DNA from: Lumbricus rubellus
Taxonomy: Eukaryota > Annelida > Clitellata > Crassiclitellata > Lumbricidae
NCBI GenBank assembly: GCA_945859605.1
Contig: OX243811.1
Location: 53,131,398-53,195,397, forward strand
DNA: 64,000 nucleotides
Direction of reading: 5' to 3'
A program made the position numbers and the translations under genes. Shown one piece after another: positions 26,166 through 37,269 of this stretch. The notes beneath the pieces are model-generated. The model was not told where the DNA came from. It made no database searches and worked only from the letters and a program-made list of their open reading frames with translations. The number at the start of each line of letters is the position of its first letter. The first letter of the stretch is position 1.

Positions 26166-27179
26166 CAGCCAATCGATGCTCAAGAAGCCAACTTCTCCAC
26201 CAACATTACAGCAGGCTCTTGTCGATTACTTATTGAAGCTTGTTGTTTACTAGAAACCCATAACTCCGCCACTGGTTGCACTATGCCAGTGCAGTGCCGC
26301 TCCCAAACCCGGATAAGGGAGGAGGGCGTCGCTAATGATCGTGATTATCATACAGCGACGGCCTACTATAGCCTACTACTCATATCCCATCATGCATATG
26401 CAGCTTGTGCGGCCTCAAAATTATACAGCAATGCGCATAACATTCGCATTGATTTAAAATCACAATTCTTATCGCATTTCTTAAACGCAACCAAAAGCCA
26501 AGTATGCATATTGTAGTTTATGCAGATTATATAGCCTCTTTTTCCCATGGATAAAATCGTTTAGAATTCCCTAGTCTGATTTTGATTCGAGTTGAAATTC
26601 GATGTTTTAAGTAGAAAGGAGGAATGCAAACAAATTCGGAATTTGGTCAACATTGAGGACACAACCAAAGCAGCCTTCAGCCAACTGTAACATGCGCTAC
26701 GTGTAGCAGTCATATCGTGCCGAATCATTATTCGATATCCTTGCATTGTGTTCGGCACCTTAATCTACTCTACATTCGGTATCTTTGACCCAGTGTCCTT
26801 AATTTTCATTCGTTTTCTTTACCCTTTCTTCTGCATACAATCATACTATCACATTTATTTAGGCGTCCTTATCTTTATTGGTATCCTACGTTCCTAACCC
26901 TTCAGTCTGCAGACCTATTCGGCAACCTTGCTCTTTATAATTATGTTAGCTTCCCCTCTTTATTCGATATTATTTGCCGCTTCTTTACTTTCTACGTTTT
27001 TATTCGTTTTCTAAATTCTTCATTCGGTATTTAAGCAATCGATTCTTTTGACAGAGATCTCAAATATTATTCCAACGGACAGTTTGTCAATATGCATCGA
27101 AATGAATCGTTTAAAGACCGTCTTCTTCGTGATAGCCAGGTCTCCTGAGATGAAGCGTCTCAACTTTTACATAGGCCTA
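26166..27179. other. No gene seen
   Basis: Ordinary AT-rich DNA. From about 26720 to 27030 short words around ATTCGGTAT and TTCGGTATC recur loosely, suggesting an old degenerate repeat. No coding signal. Confidence 0.4.
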
Positions 27180-27278
27180 TATAATTATATATAATATAAT
27201 ATATATGATATATAAATAAAATGTATATAATATGTATATATATATATTATATATATATATATTATATATATATACATC
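27180..27278. repeat. AT dinucleotide tract
   Basis: TATA-rich imperfect microsatellite just after a TAGGCCTA site. Confidence 0.9.
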
Positions 27279-27569
27279 TAGCTGCTCGAGTTGTCAGGCT
27301 GCAGTCCACGGTGCATCAACGACGAACGAAAAAGCGCCACATCAGAGATGTCTGGTGTGTATAGACACTACGCTTGGAACTACACGGGAGAGGGAGAGAA
27401 AGGAAAAGAAAGAGTGGGATATAGAAGAGGAGGAGGAGGAAGAGGAGAAGGAGGGAGATGAATAGAGGGTCCGCTCCAGTTCGGAATGAACCTTTGTCTC
27501 GGTTGTCAGGCGATTCATGGGATCATAGCATGTATAGTCGTCATCTGAAAGAACAAGCGGCTCCATCCA
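27279..27569. other. Spacer with GA-rich patch
   Basis: Mixed sequence with a GAGGAGG patch around 27420-27462. No supported gene. Confidence 0.35.
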
Positions 27570-27830
27570 TCCCTCTCTCCCTACCTCTGTCTGTCTGACT
27601 GTCTATCTGTCTGTCTCTATCTCTGTCTCTGTCTCTGCCCCTGCCTCTGCCTCTGCCTCTCTCTCTGTCACTGCCTCTGCCTCTCTCCGCCTCTCTCTCT
27701 CCTCCCTCATCCTCCTTCTGTGTCTGTCTGTCTATTTGTCTGTCTCTGCCTCTCTCTCTCTCTCTTTCTGCCTCTCTCTCCCTCCCTACTTCTCCTTCTG
27801 TGTCTGTCTCTCTCTCTCTGCATTCGGAGG
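27570..27830. repeat. TCTG/TCTC low-complexity tract
   Basis: Pyrimidine-rich tract of CTCTGC, TCTGTC and CTCTCT words. Frames across it are not genes. Confidence 0.9.
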
Positions 27831-28134
27831 CGACTCATCACCCATCATCCTCATCCATTCAGCCTCTGCATCTGCATCTTCATCTCGTGCCAGCGTATAC
27901 GGCGTGACGCTCCTTCATGAACTCGAACAGTGTTGTCAAATCTTTACCTTCTGCTCGATTACAACAGCGAAGTTGGCAAAACATAGAGGACGCCACGTTT
28001 AGAGACGCTCAATGGATCCAAGCTGTCACATCGACCCTTTAACTGCGTCGATGCAACCAGGTTCTTTTACTATCACAAAACTTCAACACGTCTTCGCTAT
28101 TAACAATATGTATTCGAACAGAAACAGCCTTCCT

Positions 28135-28419
28135 TTAGGCGTCGACAGTAACATATAAGTTTAATAAATCGTCGCAGTTCTCCAAAACAGTCTTTCCTCC
28201 GAGTCCCTTCCCTCTCGCTCCAGCCTTCGTCCAGACAGGTCGGCGGTGGTCAGCAGACTGACTAGTCGCTGACGCCCCTCTAGCTACCATCAGAAAACAC
28301 CAGAGGGCGCCAGCAACCGAAGGTCTGTCAGCACGTGGATCGCCCACAGGAATCCAAGAAGCGGTCAAGGGATCGGCCACAGGCACGTCGGTGTCGACGT
28401 GACACAAGCATTTCGCCAT
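28135..28419 (-). CDS. Unrecognised 94-codon open frame, low confidence
   Basis: A GC-richer patch holds an open frame from an ATG at the right side to a stop at 28135. The predicted chain starts MAKCLCHVDTDVPVADPL and has mixed composition rather than a repeat. It has no signal peptide, membrane segment or motif I know. It could be a first or single exon, or chance openness in a GC-rich patch. Nothing in the flanks shows a promoter or splice donor. Confidence 0.15.
   Translation of the reverse strand: MAKCLCHVDTDVPVADPLTASWIPVGDPRADRPSVAGALWCFLMVARGASATSQSADHRRPVWTKAGARGKGLGGKTVLENCDDLLNLYVTVDA
28296..28314 (+). promoter_or_regulatory. CTCF-like site
   Basis: The word CACCAGAGGGCGCCA agrees closely with the conserved CTCF core (CCANNAGRKGGCRC). 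CTCF and its site are conserved across bilaterians. A single motif match in 64 kb is weak evidence of binding. Confidence 0.3.
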
Positions 28420-28616
28420 TCATACATTGGAATCCATACATTGGCTAGGACGACCGAAGCGTTCATTAACTTTTGTGTTTCCGATGTTTTATTTGTAAAA
28501 AACTGTTTGTAAATCACAACAGTGCACAAACTTCTTTTGAGTCAGGCTGCAGAAATCTTAAAGTAAGAGATGTCAGATGCTGTTCCTCATTTCATCACAT
28601 CCCTTGTCCATAGTAT

Positions 28617-28618
<2 letters not shown>

Positions 28619-28704
<86 letters not shown>

Positions 28705-28883
28705 ATCAATCAATCAATCAATCAATCGATCGATCAATCAATCAATCAATCAATCAATCATTCGATCAATCAATCGATTAATCAATCAATCAACCAACCA
28801 GTCAAACCAGTAAATAAGTCAGTCAATTAATCAATCAATCAATCAATCATTCGATCAATCAATCAACCAATCAATCATTCGAT

Positions 28884-28929
<46 letters not shown>

Positions 28930-28978
28930 TTCGAACCAGTAAATAAGTCAGTCAATTAATCAATCAATCAGTCAGAAG
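28619..28978. repeat. ATCA tetranucleotide array with higher-order duplication
   Basis: About 360 bp of ATCA with ATCG, ATTCG and AACC variants. A word beginning ACCAGTAAATAAGTCAGTCA occurs at 28806 and again at 28935, showing a 129-bp secondary duplication inside the array. Frames of Ile-Asn-Gln-Ser repeats are artefacts. It is not CRISPR: there are no unique spacers. Confidence 0.95.
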
Positions 28979-29033
28979 ATTGAAGTCCGTCCCCACATCC
29001 ACCCATCACATCCATCCAATTCATACATGTACC

Positions 29034-29400
29034 ATCCATTCCATCCATCCATCCGTCCGTCTGTCTGTCTATCTGTCTGTCTATCTATCTATCTCTCCAT
29101 CTATCTGCTGTTGCCGCACTTGTCTACGACTCCGGCCGTACTACTATGTAATTATGTATAAAGCCTGCCAGCTATTTCCTTGCCTATATATCCGATATGT
29201 CTGCCTATTACTTTATACCTTTGCAAATGTCTCTATTAACATTTCCGACAGCCGTACATGTAGTTATCCGTCCATCTGCCTGTCTATTTATCTGTCTCTC
29301 TCCCTCTATCTGTCTGTCTCTCTATGTCTGTCTGTCTATCTGTCTGTCTGTCTGTCTGTCTCTCCCTCTATCTGTCTGTCTGTCCATCTGTCTGTCATCT
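29034..29400. repeat. CATC/TCTG tetranucleotide tracts
   Basis: Two TCTG/CATC-rich stretches (29034-29107 and 29265-29400) separated by about 160 bp of ordinary sequence. Low complexity. Confidence 0.85.
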
Positions 29401-29545
29401 GAGCGTCAGTTGAGAACTGTCGTGTAAACAGACCAGTGGACCATCCAGGTCCTTAAAGGCGAAGGTTCAGTTTACGGAGAAACCAGACCGTAGGCGTGTC
29501 TATACAGAGACGTGCTTGCCAATCAGCCTCCGAGTCAAGTCTGCT

Positions 29546-30419
29546 GGACAGGCTAGTGCCCAAGATCAATTCACTTGCTAAACACACCGAGCTGCCCGGT
29601 TCCTCCGAGGTTATTTATATGCAAATTAGCTATAGGCATACCTTGTTTGTGTTCCAGATCTCCCCACTCACCTGTGTCTTCGCCTCAAACTAGGTCGTAC
29701 ACGACTACACGTGATCCTCTCCTACTCCCCTGTGTGTTTACCTCAGCCTAAGTCGTACAAGTACAAGTACAAGTGATCTTTCCACACAATTGTGTCTTTT
29801 AGGCCTACCTCAGCCTATAGGTCATACAAGTGTTCCTTTGTTTATATAATGCCTGTAAATAATCATATAATTATTGTTTCTTCTAATTGGCCAGGGTTGT
29901 TTATATTTGGGCATCTCAACTGGTCAGCTATACATTATAGCTTGCATGGTAACACATCGTATCTTGCATTAATATGCATCTCAATAGGTATAAGAGTTGA
30001 ATATAAAACAAGCAACTATTACCTATTGAGATGCATATCAATGTAAGACACCATGTGTTACCATGCAAGGAACTATTATAATTATGTATAGCTGACCAGT
30101 TGAGATACTGAAATATAAACAGCCATGGCCCATTAGGAGGAACGATATAATGATTTTTTACATGTATTATATATATATATATATATATAAACAAAGGAAC
30201 AGTTGTAGAACCTGGGCTGAGGTAGGCCTACAGAGTACAGACACAGGTGAGTGGAAAGATCACTTGTACGACCTATAGGAGGTGGTAAGGACACAGGTGA
30301 GTGGGAAGAGATCTTGAAGGCAAACAAGGTATAGCTAATTTGCATATCAATAACCTCGGAGGAACCGGGCAGCTCGGCATGTTTAGCGAGTGGAATGATC
30401 TTGGGCACTAGCCTGTCCG
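29546..30419. repeat. 874-bp imperfect hairpin (large inverted repeat)
   Basis: The left arm 29546-29990 and right arm 30020-30419 are inverted copies. They start with GGACAGGCTAGTGCCCAAGA and share blocks down to ATGCATCTCAATAGGTA beside a loop of about 30 nt. The left arm is longer because of an internal partial duplication of a CACCTGTGT..GTCGTACA segment (about 29670-29770); the right arm carries an extra TA tract (30168-30190). No open frame is shared by the arms. It may be a foldback transposon or a tail-to-tail duplication. If transcribed it would form a long double-stranded RNA. Family unrecognised. Confidence 0.85.
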
Positions 30420-30431
30420 GCAAACATCAAG

Positions 30432-30448
30432 CATAGGTTGTATATATG

Positions 30449-30479
<31 letters not shown>

Positions 30480-30480
30480 T
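30432..30480. repeat. TA microsatellite
   Basis: ATATAT tract directly outside the right edge of the large hairpin. Confidence 0.85.
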
Positions 30481-30589
30481 ATACACACACATTTTACAAT
30501 ACATAATCTTAGTTGAAAATATATATTGAGCACCTCTGATTAGGTTGTACTGTGAGAAGCGCTTTATACATGTAAATACCAAAATAGTA

Positions 30590-30672
30590 TAGTATGGTAT
30601 GGTGTAGTCTGGTATGGTATGGTATAGCATAGTATAGTATAGTATAGTATATAGCATAGCATAGCACAGTGT
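30590..30672. repeat. TATGG/TATAG pentanucleotide tract
   Basis: Tandem TATGG then TATAG units. A minus-strand open frame through it reads Tyr-Thr-Ile repeats and is not a gene. Confidence 0.85.
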
Positions 30673-31309
30673 AGTATTGTCTATTTGTATATAAGACTAA
30701 ATTTATATTGCTATGCAACAGATTGCTAAACTTGACCTCGCTGCACTTGCAATTGAGTTCCATGGTTAGCCTGGAAAGACATAGGCGCTATACAAATTGA
30801 CGAATGAGCATACCTTCTGCACACGCCAGCTAAACATGACACAAGTTTAGAATACATATAAACAAACATACATATATAAATACTATATATTGTTTTTGCA
30901 ATATTTGCCAATTTTGTCAACATTCCAATTGTTATGAGCAAAAAAGGCCTCCTCTTGCTCACAATCAACACGAATTGTTAGGTCGTACTTTTGCATGGTT
31001 CAAATAAAGCTTGCCAGTTCTTTGGTAGGCATATGTGTATTTTCATTGCAATGAACAATGAAGCGATTTGGTTGGTGAGGTAGGCCTAGCGGTGCCAAGT
31101 CAAAATCAATACGCACATTCATAGACCCTTCTTGGTGCCAATTAGCTCATGTTGGAATCCTTAGACATTGTAGAATAACTATAACAGCCCTGACCGATTT
31201 CGGGCGAATCACTGGCAATGGGCTATATATATATAATATATACGCGAGTGTATATATATATTATATATATATGTAAATACCTCGGTATACACAAAGATGC
31301 TGCCTCTAT
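30673..31309. other. No gene seen; AT tract inside
   Basis: AT-rich DNA with a TATA microsatellite at about 31221-31272 and a TAGGCCTA site near 31080. No coding evidence. Confidence 0.4.
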
Positions 31310-31365
31310 ACGTGAGTGGGAAGATCTTGGGTATACACGGCCTAGCTAATCTGCATAATGACTCC
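31310..31365 (+). repeat. Partial third copy of the hairpin arm
   Basis: GTGAGTGGGAAGATCTTG followed by ..CTAGCTAATCTGCAT matches, with gaps, the right-arm sequence at about 30298-30345. This shows the arm sequence also exists outside the hairpin and is a dispersed repeat rather than a unique palindrome. Confidence 0.55.
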
Positions 31366-31895
31366 ATGCAGCAAGTCAGCGAAGTCGGTGTACAGTCGAC
31401 CTAGATCAACCCCTGGGGACATACATGTAGCATCGGTCATCCCTGTCGGCCAAACTTGAAGAAGACGCTGCCAGACGGTCATTGGTTCTATTAGCCATCC
31501 AATCATAGCATTCTACCCAGAGAATATGACCGATGGATGTTGGCCTTTAAACACAATTTTCACCGTGGAATGAATGGCACAGGGAAAGGGAAATGTCGTT
31601 ATGCTGGCGGTGATGAGAAGAGTGCTGCTTAAGCAGACGTCGACATTAAACAACAGGTGAAGCAGACCTGTACATGTATATAATTAATATATATAAGATG
31701 GATGCAACGACGCCATCTTGTGGCAGCTGTTGGCAACATTTCGTCGCTGCCGCAAGGTGGCGGCCATCTTGCAAATGAATGAAGACGATGACGTCAAATG
31801 CTGAATAATCTGCTGATTAATTATTTATTTATTATCTTCACTTCTTTTCATTCGCGTCTTCCTCTTGCTCCTTCCCATTATCTACCTTTCCTAAC
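31366..31895. other. No gene; two GCCATCTTG words
   Basis: Ordinary DNA. Around 31709-31800 a patch contains GCCATCTTG twice (YY1-like core on the minus strand) and TGACGTCA, but no supported open frame or splice site. Confidence 0.3.
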
Positions 31896-32053
31896 TCTCT
31901 CTCTGTCTCTGTCTCCCGCTCTCTCTCTGTCTGTATGTCTCTCTGTCTGTGTGTCTCTGTCTGTCTCTCTCTGTTTCTCTGTCTCTGGCTCTGTCTCTGT
32001 CTCTGTCTCTGCCTCTGTCTGTCTGTCTGTCTGTCTGTCTGTATGTATGTATG

Positions 32054-32150
<97 letters not shown>
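31896..32150. repeat. TC microsatellite
   Basis: TCTG words grade into an uninterrupted TC tract of about 90 bp (about 32058-32148). Frames across both strands are artefacts. The pure polypurine/polypyrimidine tract could form H-DNA. Confidence 0.95.
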
Positions 32151-32152
<2 letters not shown>

Positions 32153-33145
32153 GAAGGATCTGCTTTACAAGACTTAGTCATCCTGCTGTTCACTTGTTTC
32201 CGGCTGTCGGTATTAACTAGAGAGTTAATCTTGTCGAAATTTAAATCTATGCTATCCGGTACAAAATATGGCGAGTGGACAGTGTGAAGCCAGATTAATT
32301 AACTCATATGCAAGACGAGCTTTTCTCGCAACAATAATTATTAGTATCATCCACATCCTTGTAAATCGAGTGAACTCTTAAATAATCTTTTATAAGAATT
32401 TGCGTTTTGACCAGTTGCTCAGCCTCATCTGTGTTCAACTAAAACTCTGGCGAGTCATGAATCTCACGACTCTAAATGTTTCGCGTTGGCCCCTATAGAT
32501 CTAATAGATCTACAAGAGCGCGTGGGTCTTTTCGTTATCTGGCAGTCTTGCGATGAAAAGCAGGGTAAGGCAGTCTACTACAGCATATTCAGAAATTTCT
32601 CAGCACCAGACAAAGCTAATTCAGGGAGACCAAGTTATTCACCGGTAACATATATGAAATATAGCCTACAAGGCCCTACATGTAATATATGTATATACAC
32701 AATATGCATACGTGTGTGTATATAATTATATATAAACATAAAATCGAGTCAAAAAAATAGAGATCTCCCCCCATTGTACATGTTGACCCTGATCCTAATC
32801 TTGGTCAGAGTGCATTCCCCACACAATTTATTTTCTGTTTCTCAGCGAATTGCTCTTTCGGATGCCAGCAGGAATCAGAGTTTAATCAGAAACGCGAACA
32901 CCAACAGCTGCTGCTTTGGGAATGAATAAGTAGACCCTAGTGCTGCAATAGAGCTTTAGCTTTCCGAATAATGTAGATTGTAATAATTGACCAACATTTA
33001 AAGAAAAATTGTTACTCTTGAAACTGATTAAACACCTTTTTGCTTTTACACACCTTGGTAACATTAGGCTATATACTAGGCAGCATCAGGATTCGGGATA
33101 GTAGATACATGTATAGGCCGATCTGTGCTGAGCTGGTATGCTTGC
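32151..33145. other. No gene seen
   Basis: AT-rich DNA. An open frame at 32486-32725 has no recognised motif; a GTAAGG word at about 32564 could be a donor, but no acceptor or phase partner was found. TACATGTA near 32683 and 33108. Confidence 0.35.
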
Positions 33146-33208
33146 ACACATACACACACACACACGCGCGCGCACACACACACACACGCACACACACACA
33201 CACACACG
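33146..33208. repeat. CA/CG microsatellite
   Basis: ACACAC tract with a CGCGCG insertion. Low complexity. Confidence 0.9.
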
Positions 33209-33368
33209 AAGCCCTGAAAGAGTTTCCTATTGATGGCGTCTTGGAAATTGTTTTCGAATAATCAAACTTACAGAATATGATGAATTAATTATTAAATGCT
33301 CGATTTTTCATATACCTGTCATCCATCGCATCATACATTATGACTCATCATCAGCTTGTCTGTCGAAC

Positions 33369-33498
33369 AATGGTTATTGTTCAGCTGGATTTACAATGAT
33401 TATTGTTCAGCTGGATTTACAATGGTTATTGTTCAGCTGGATTTACAATGGCTATTGTTCAGCTGGATTTACAATGGTTATTGTTCAGTTGGATTTGG
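33369..33498. repeat. 26-bp minisatellite, five copies
   Basis: Five tandem 26-bp units (AATGGTTATTGTTCAGCTGG is the shared start) with single-base differences; the last copy is decayed at its end. Confidence 0.9.
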
Positions 33499-33696
33499 GT
33501 CTGCCAACTGTGACCTGTCAACTCTACTTGGGACTTAAAACAGTTGACATCGGACGGAAAAACTAAATGTCGCAGATTGGGTCACAACTTCTGCGCTTGT
33601 TTACGTTTTTGAATCGATTTTTTAACGCTGGCATGTCACAACTTGCTTTGGTAGTTGTTATCAGCTGTTATCAGTTTGAGTGACAACTATAATGAA

Positions 33697-34142
33697 TATT
33701 GTCTGGCTGTTGTTGTCGTTGCTTTTGCTTTTGTTGCTGTTGTTGTCGTTGCTTTTGTTTTTGTTGCTTTTGTTGTTGTTGCTTTTGTCGTTGTTGCTTT
33801 TGTCGTTGTTGCTTTTGTTGTTGTTGCTTTTGTCGTTGTTGCTATTGTTGTCGTTGCCTTTGTTGTTGTTGCTTTTGTTTTTGTTGCTGTTGTTGTCGTT
33901 GCTTTTGTTTTTGTTGCTTTTGTTGTTGTTGCTTTTGTCGTTGTTGCTTTTGTTGTTGTTGCTTTTGTCGTTGTTGCTTTTGTTGTCGTTGCTTTTGTTG
34001 TTGTTGCTTTTGTTTTTGCTGCTGTTGCTGTTGTTGCTTTTGTTGTTGTTGCTTTTGTTGTTGTTGCTTTTGTTTTTGTTGCTGTTGTTGCTTTTGTTTT
34101 TGTTGCCTTTGTTGTTGTTGCTTCTGCTGTTGTTGTTGTCTT
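33697..34142. repeat. 15-bp minisatellite (GTTGTTGCTTTTGTC type)
   Basis: About thirty imperfect 15-bp units. Because 15 is a multiple of three and the unit lacks stops in most frames, frames of 150-190 codons run through both strands (Val-Val-Val-Ala-Phe, poly-Leu/Cys, and Asn-Lys-Ser or Thr-Lys-Ala on the minus strand). No start context, splice site or flanking domain supports any of them as a protein. Confidence 0.9.
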
Positions 34143-34352
34143 GATTATTAATATGATCATGTTGACATTCCAATGACAGGCGCTTTAAAACCACAGACCC
34201 GTCACAGAGTAGAAAAAGTGTTTGATTCAATATTGCATAAAACTAATATTTAGTCTAGTCATCGGTCTGACGATTACTCCATAAATTTATCCGATGCCAA
34301 TAAGCAGGGATGCCCGGATGCCTTTATCTTTTTACCGTCTCACTCACCACAT

Positions 34353-35078
34353 CGTCGCCTGAGGATTATCTTGTCGTATGTCCACTTTTGTGAATTCCGA
34401 GAAAAACGAGTTTTAAGTTTCGCAACTTTGGACGCCAAAAATAAAATATCCAGTGCAATAAAACTTCAAGGAAAGACGTCATATTAAAGCATCGACATTA
34501 ATTAAAGAATGTTGCACAAAAATTAAACTGAAACTTAGAATGGTTTTTGTGAAATTTAGGAAAATGTTGTATAAAAATGGATTTAAATCAATTGCAAGTC
34601 ATCCTGACGTGAGAATTTAAAAAAAAAATATGAAATAATAAAGAAAGCAATATACAATCAATTGCGACTATGTTCGTTTCAATTTTCGCAAGTTTAATAC
34701 CATTTTTAAATAAAAGAATGTTTTTTATTCTCTGGACATACGACACTATGATACCATGAAGTGTGCAGTGTATAATGTCGTATCTCCTTATCGTCCAATC
34801 AGCGACGAGCTTTCTCTGGACATACGACAATGCACTTTTAAACCGTGAATGCGGTACTGGAGATACGACAGAAAATTACTTACTAAATTGGAGATACGAC
34901 AATGCAATCCTGTATCATGGACATACGACAGGTAGTTTTTGTTGAATATCTTTAAAACGACTTGTCGTATCTCCTAACGGTTAACAGTGAAGAAAGATAA
35001 ACAATTTTTTGCTACAAAACAAGTCTAAACTCGATTTTGAAAAAAATGGACATACGACAAGATAATCCTCAGGCGACG
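34353..35078. mobile_element. 726-bp TIR element with nine 12-bp motif copies
   Basis: The ends 34353-34384 and 35047-35078 are perfect 32-bp inverted repeats (outer part CGTCGCCTGAGGATTATC). ACAT flanks both ends and may be a 4-bp target duplication. The motif GGACATACGACA, or its GGAGATACGACA variant, occurs nine times in both orientations at 34372, 34734, 34776, 34818, 34859, 34890, 34919, 34963 and 35048. Two steps are exactly 42 bp. The motif lies within each TIR as well as inside. No transposase frame is present. The family is not recognised; a 4-bp duplication is seen in groups such as Sola or Chapaev. Confidence 0.8.
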
Positions 35079-35116
35079 ACATGTATAGGCTACTTCTGGT
35101 CAAGATCACTTTTCAC

Positions 35117-35240
35117 TAGACCACGTGATCACAAGATGGCGCACGATAGATTCTGGCATGCACCAGGTAAAAATATAGTTTATGCGCATGCGTCAGTGAA
35201 CGGTTTGTTTCTTAGCAACGGATTTTCAGGAGATTAAAAT
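35117..35240 (+). promoter_or_regulatory. Candidate promoter and first exon
   Basis: Within about 75 bp are an E-box CACGTG (35122-35127), a YY1-type AAGATGGCG (35133-35141) whose ATG could be a start codon (35136), a possible donor CAG|GTAAAA after 35166, and an NRF1-like TGCGCATGCG (35183-35192). YY1 sites overlapping the start codon are a known arrangement in animal housekeeping genes. The short first-exon reading would be MAHDRFWHAP. No downstream exon was identified, so this is a proposal only. Confidence 0.25.
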
Positions 35241-37265
35241 ATTATTATTCTCCAGATAGAGGCCTAGACAGTAGACACCAACAGCGAATTCATTTTGTCG
35301 CCTTGTAATCAATGGAGTACACGTCTTCGGCGACCTGCATTCTGTCTCCTTCGTACAAGATTTAGCAGAGATTGCCATTTTATTCTCTGATCAGTGCAGC
35401 CATATTATAATTAATTTTCATTTCAGTTTAAGCCTCCTACATATGAGCAGAATTGCAGACTATAATATACGTCCGTTTGTCCTGCCGTTTGCTTGTCCTT
35501 TTGTTCCGCCTTCCATCATGATGGACCAGAATGAATCGATGCACTCCTAGCGAGGATGGTTGAGCCAAAACAACGAGTGGCTCGTGTCTATGGAAAGCCA
35601 GTCGCTTCGTAATTGTTGAGTATTTTTGACATTGTCTCACGAAACCAGAAAATTAATAGGCTAAGGCTGTGCAGTTTCTGCGACATCCGCCTGCTGCATC
35701 TCTGAGTACTAACGCGCTTCATCACTTGAAAACTTAGGCCTACTAGTTTTGAATATGGACAAAAACCTAAGTTTACATGTTTACAATTTGCGCAACTGAT
35801 TAAGCTCTATCATTGTAATTGGGAGGTTCAGAAAGTTACAAATGAAAAATATAATTTTCTGAGTTATTGTTTTCTTTCTTGTATTTGCGCATAAGCTGAA
35901 ATTACTTAGAATTCTCGGTCAGCATCTAGAGATTTTTCGAGAGAAGTAGGCTACTTCAGCAAGTTTCGAAGTATAACAAAATTCTAATATGCACTTTTTA
36001 TGATTCTGGATCTCAACTAAAGATTGTTGTCTAAATAAATTTTGAATCATATCTATTTTCAGAATAGGATTAATTAAGATTTTCTCAGTGACGTGAATTG
36101 TTCAGTGCATGCTTTCTTTTATTACAGTAGCTGCAAATTTGTCAGAGTTTCAAGCAATTTCATTTCATTTTCATATTAGGTTACTAAAATAATGAGCTGC
36201 ACGCTAAGACGTAGACCTATACGAACAGTGGTTTCGAGGTTTCGTCATAAGACTGCAATATTATTATAACAATAATAGGTTTAGCATGCAATGCAGCTAT
36301 ATGCTATGCAAGGTCGTATTATTTACAGATGCTCAAGTGTTGCATTTGCTTGAAGGTCCTATCTTTAAATAATTGAATCATCGTTGCATGAATTATGTCC
36401 AGAACAATGGTTGCCTGCATTCTTAATAATAATAATAGGCCTATTGAGGCGTGCTGACAGGGAACCTTTTTCTTTCGTTCTCTGCCCTCGGGCAGATTCG
36501 TAGCCTATATGTCCAATGACGCAACGCATCTCTATTTTGCGCATCTCTCTTCCGTCCTCTGTAGCCATCCTTTGTCATCATACTGTCCAGACAGAAAACC
36601 AAGAAACAATAATTTGGCAACGATGATCATAAAGCCCCGATTGCTATTAATCTCAAATTATATTCTGAAGGTAATATTGCCATAATGCGGCAAGTGGTCA
36701 TCTTTGGATTGCATTGAATTATGCGTCAGAGGCAACACAATCATCGCATGATGTGAGCCACATTAAAAGTATTGTCAGCAGACAATACTGTTAGCACTGC
36801 AGTGATTGTCCACAACGATTGAGCAGCGGGAGCGTTTTTATTGGCACTTGTCTTCAGACAACTTTACTTTTATAGAGTGCAGCAGGCGATATTCAGCAGC
36901 AATAAACCGACTCTTTTTTACTCTGTTTAATTGCCGCCTCCACCACGCAGCAGTATTATAGTGTGAGTTCGTTTCTTAGTGGGGCTTATGTTTCGATGCA
37001 ATAGTAATAGCGACATGGCATTCTCCATAAAAGCCAGCGACGCCGCCGACTCCTTCAAAAGAATCGTTAGAAACGCCATGAGTGCATTCCACCCAAATGA
37101 CCATGCAGTTCAGACCTGCAGCCATCGACAGCTGTTTCGCGGCTGCAGTAATAAAATGTCCATTGGTTGAACCTAACGGCTTTTCATGGCTAACGTTAAT
37201 TGAAGGATATTTATGGCTATCGGTTATTATTGCTTGATAACAGTTTGCATGTTCAGTTGTCCGCG
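35241..37265. other. 2 kb without a supported gene
   Basis: AT-rich DNA with TAGGCCTA sites at about 35735 and 36436. An open frame at 36979-37170 is not repetitive and includes KASDAADSFKRIVRNAM, but it has no splice or promoter evidence. A CAATACTG/CAGTATTG-type inverted pair lies near 36775. Confidence 0.35.
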
Positions 37266-37269
37266 TTAT

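Noticed and set aside
28619..28978. Possible CRISPR-like direct repeats
   Set aside because: ATCA units have no unique spacers and the genome is eukaryotic; it is a tetranucleotide microsatellite.
33655..34230. Val/Ala/Phe-rich + frame and Asn/Lys/Ser-rich minus frame
   Set aside because: Consequence of a 15-bp repeat lacking stops; five overlapping frames cannot all be genes, and none has flanking support.
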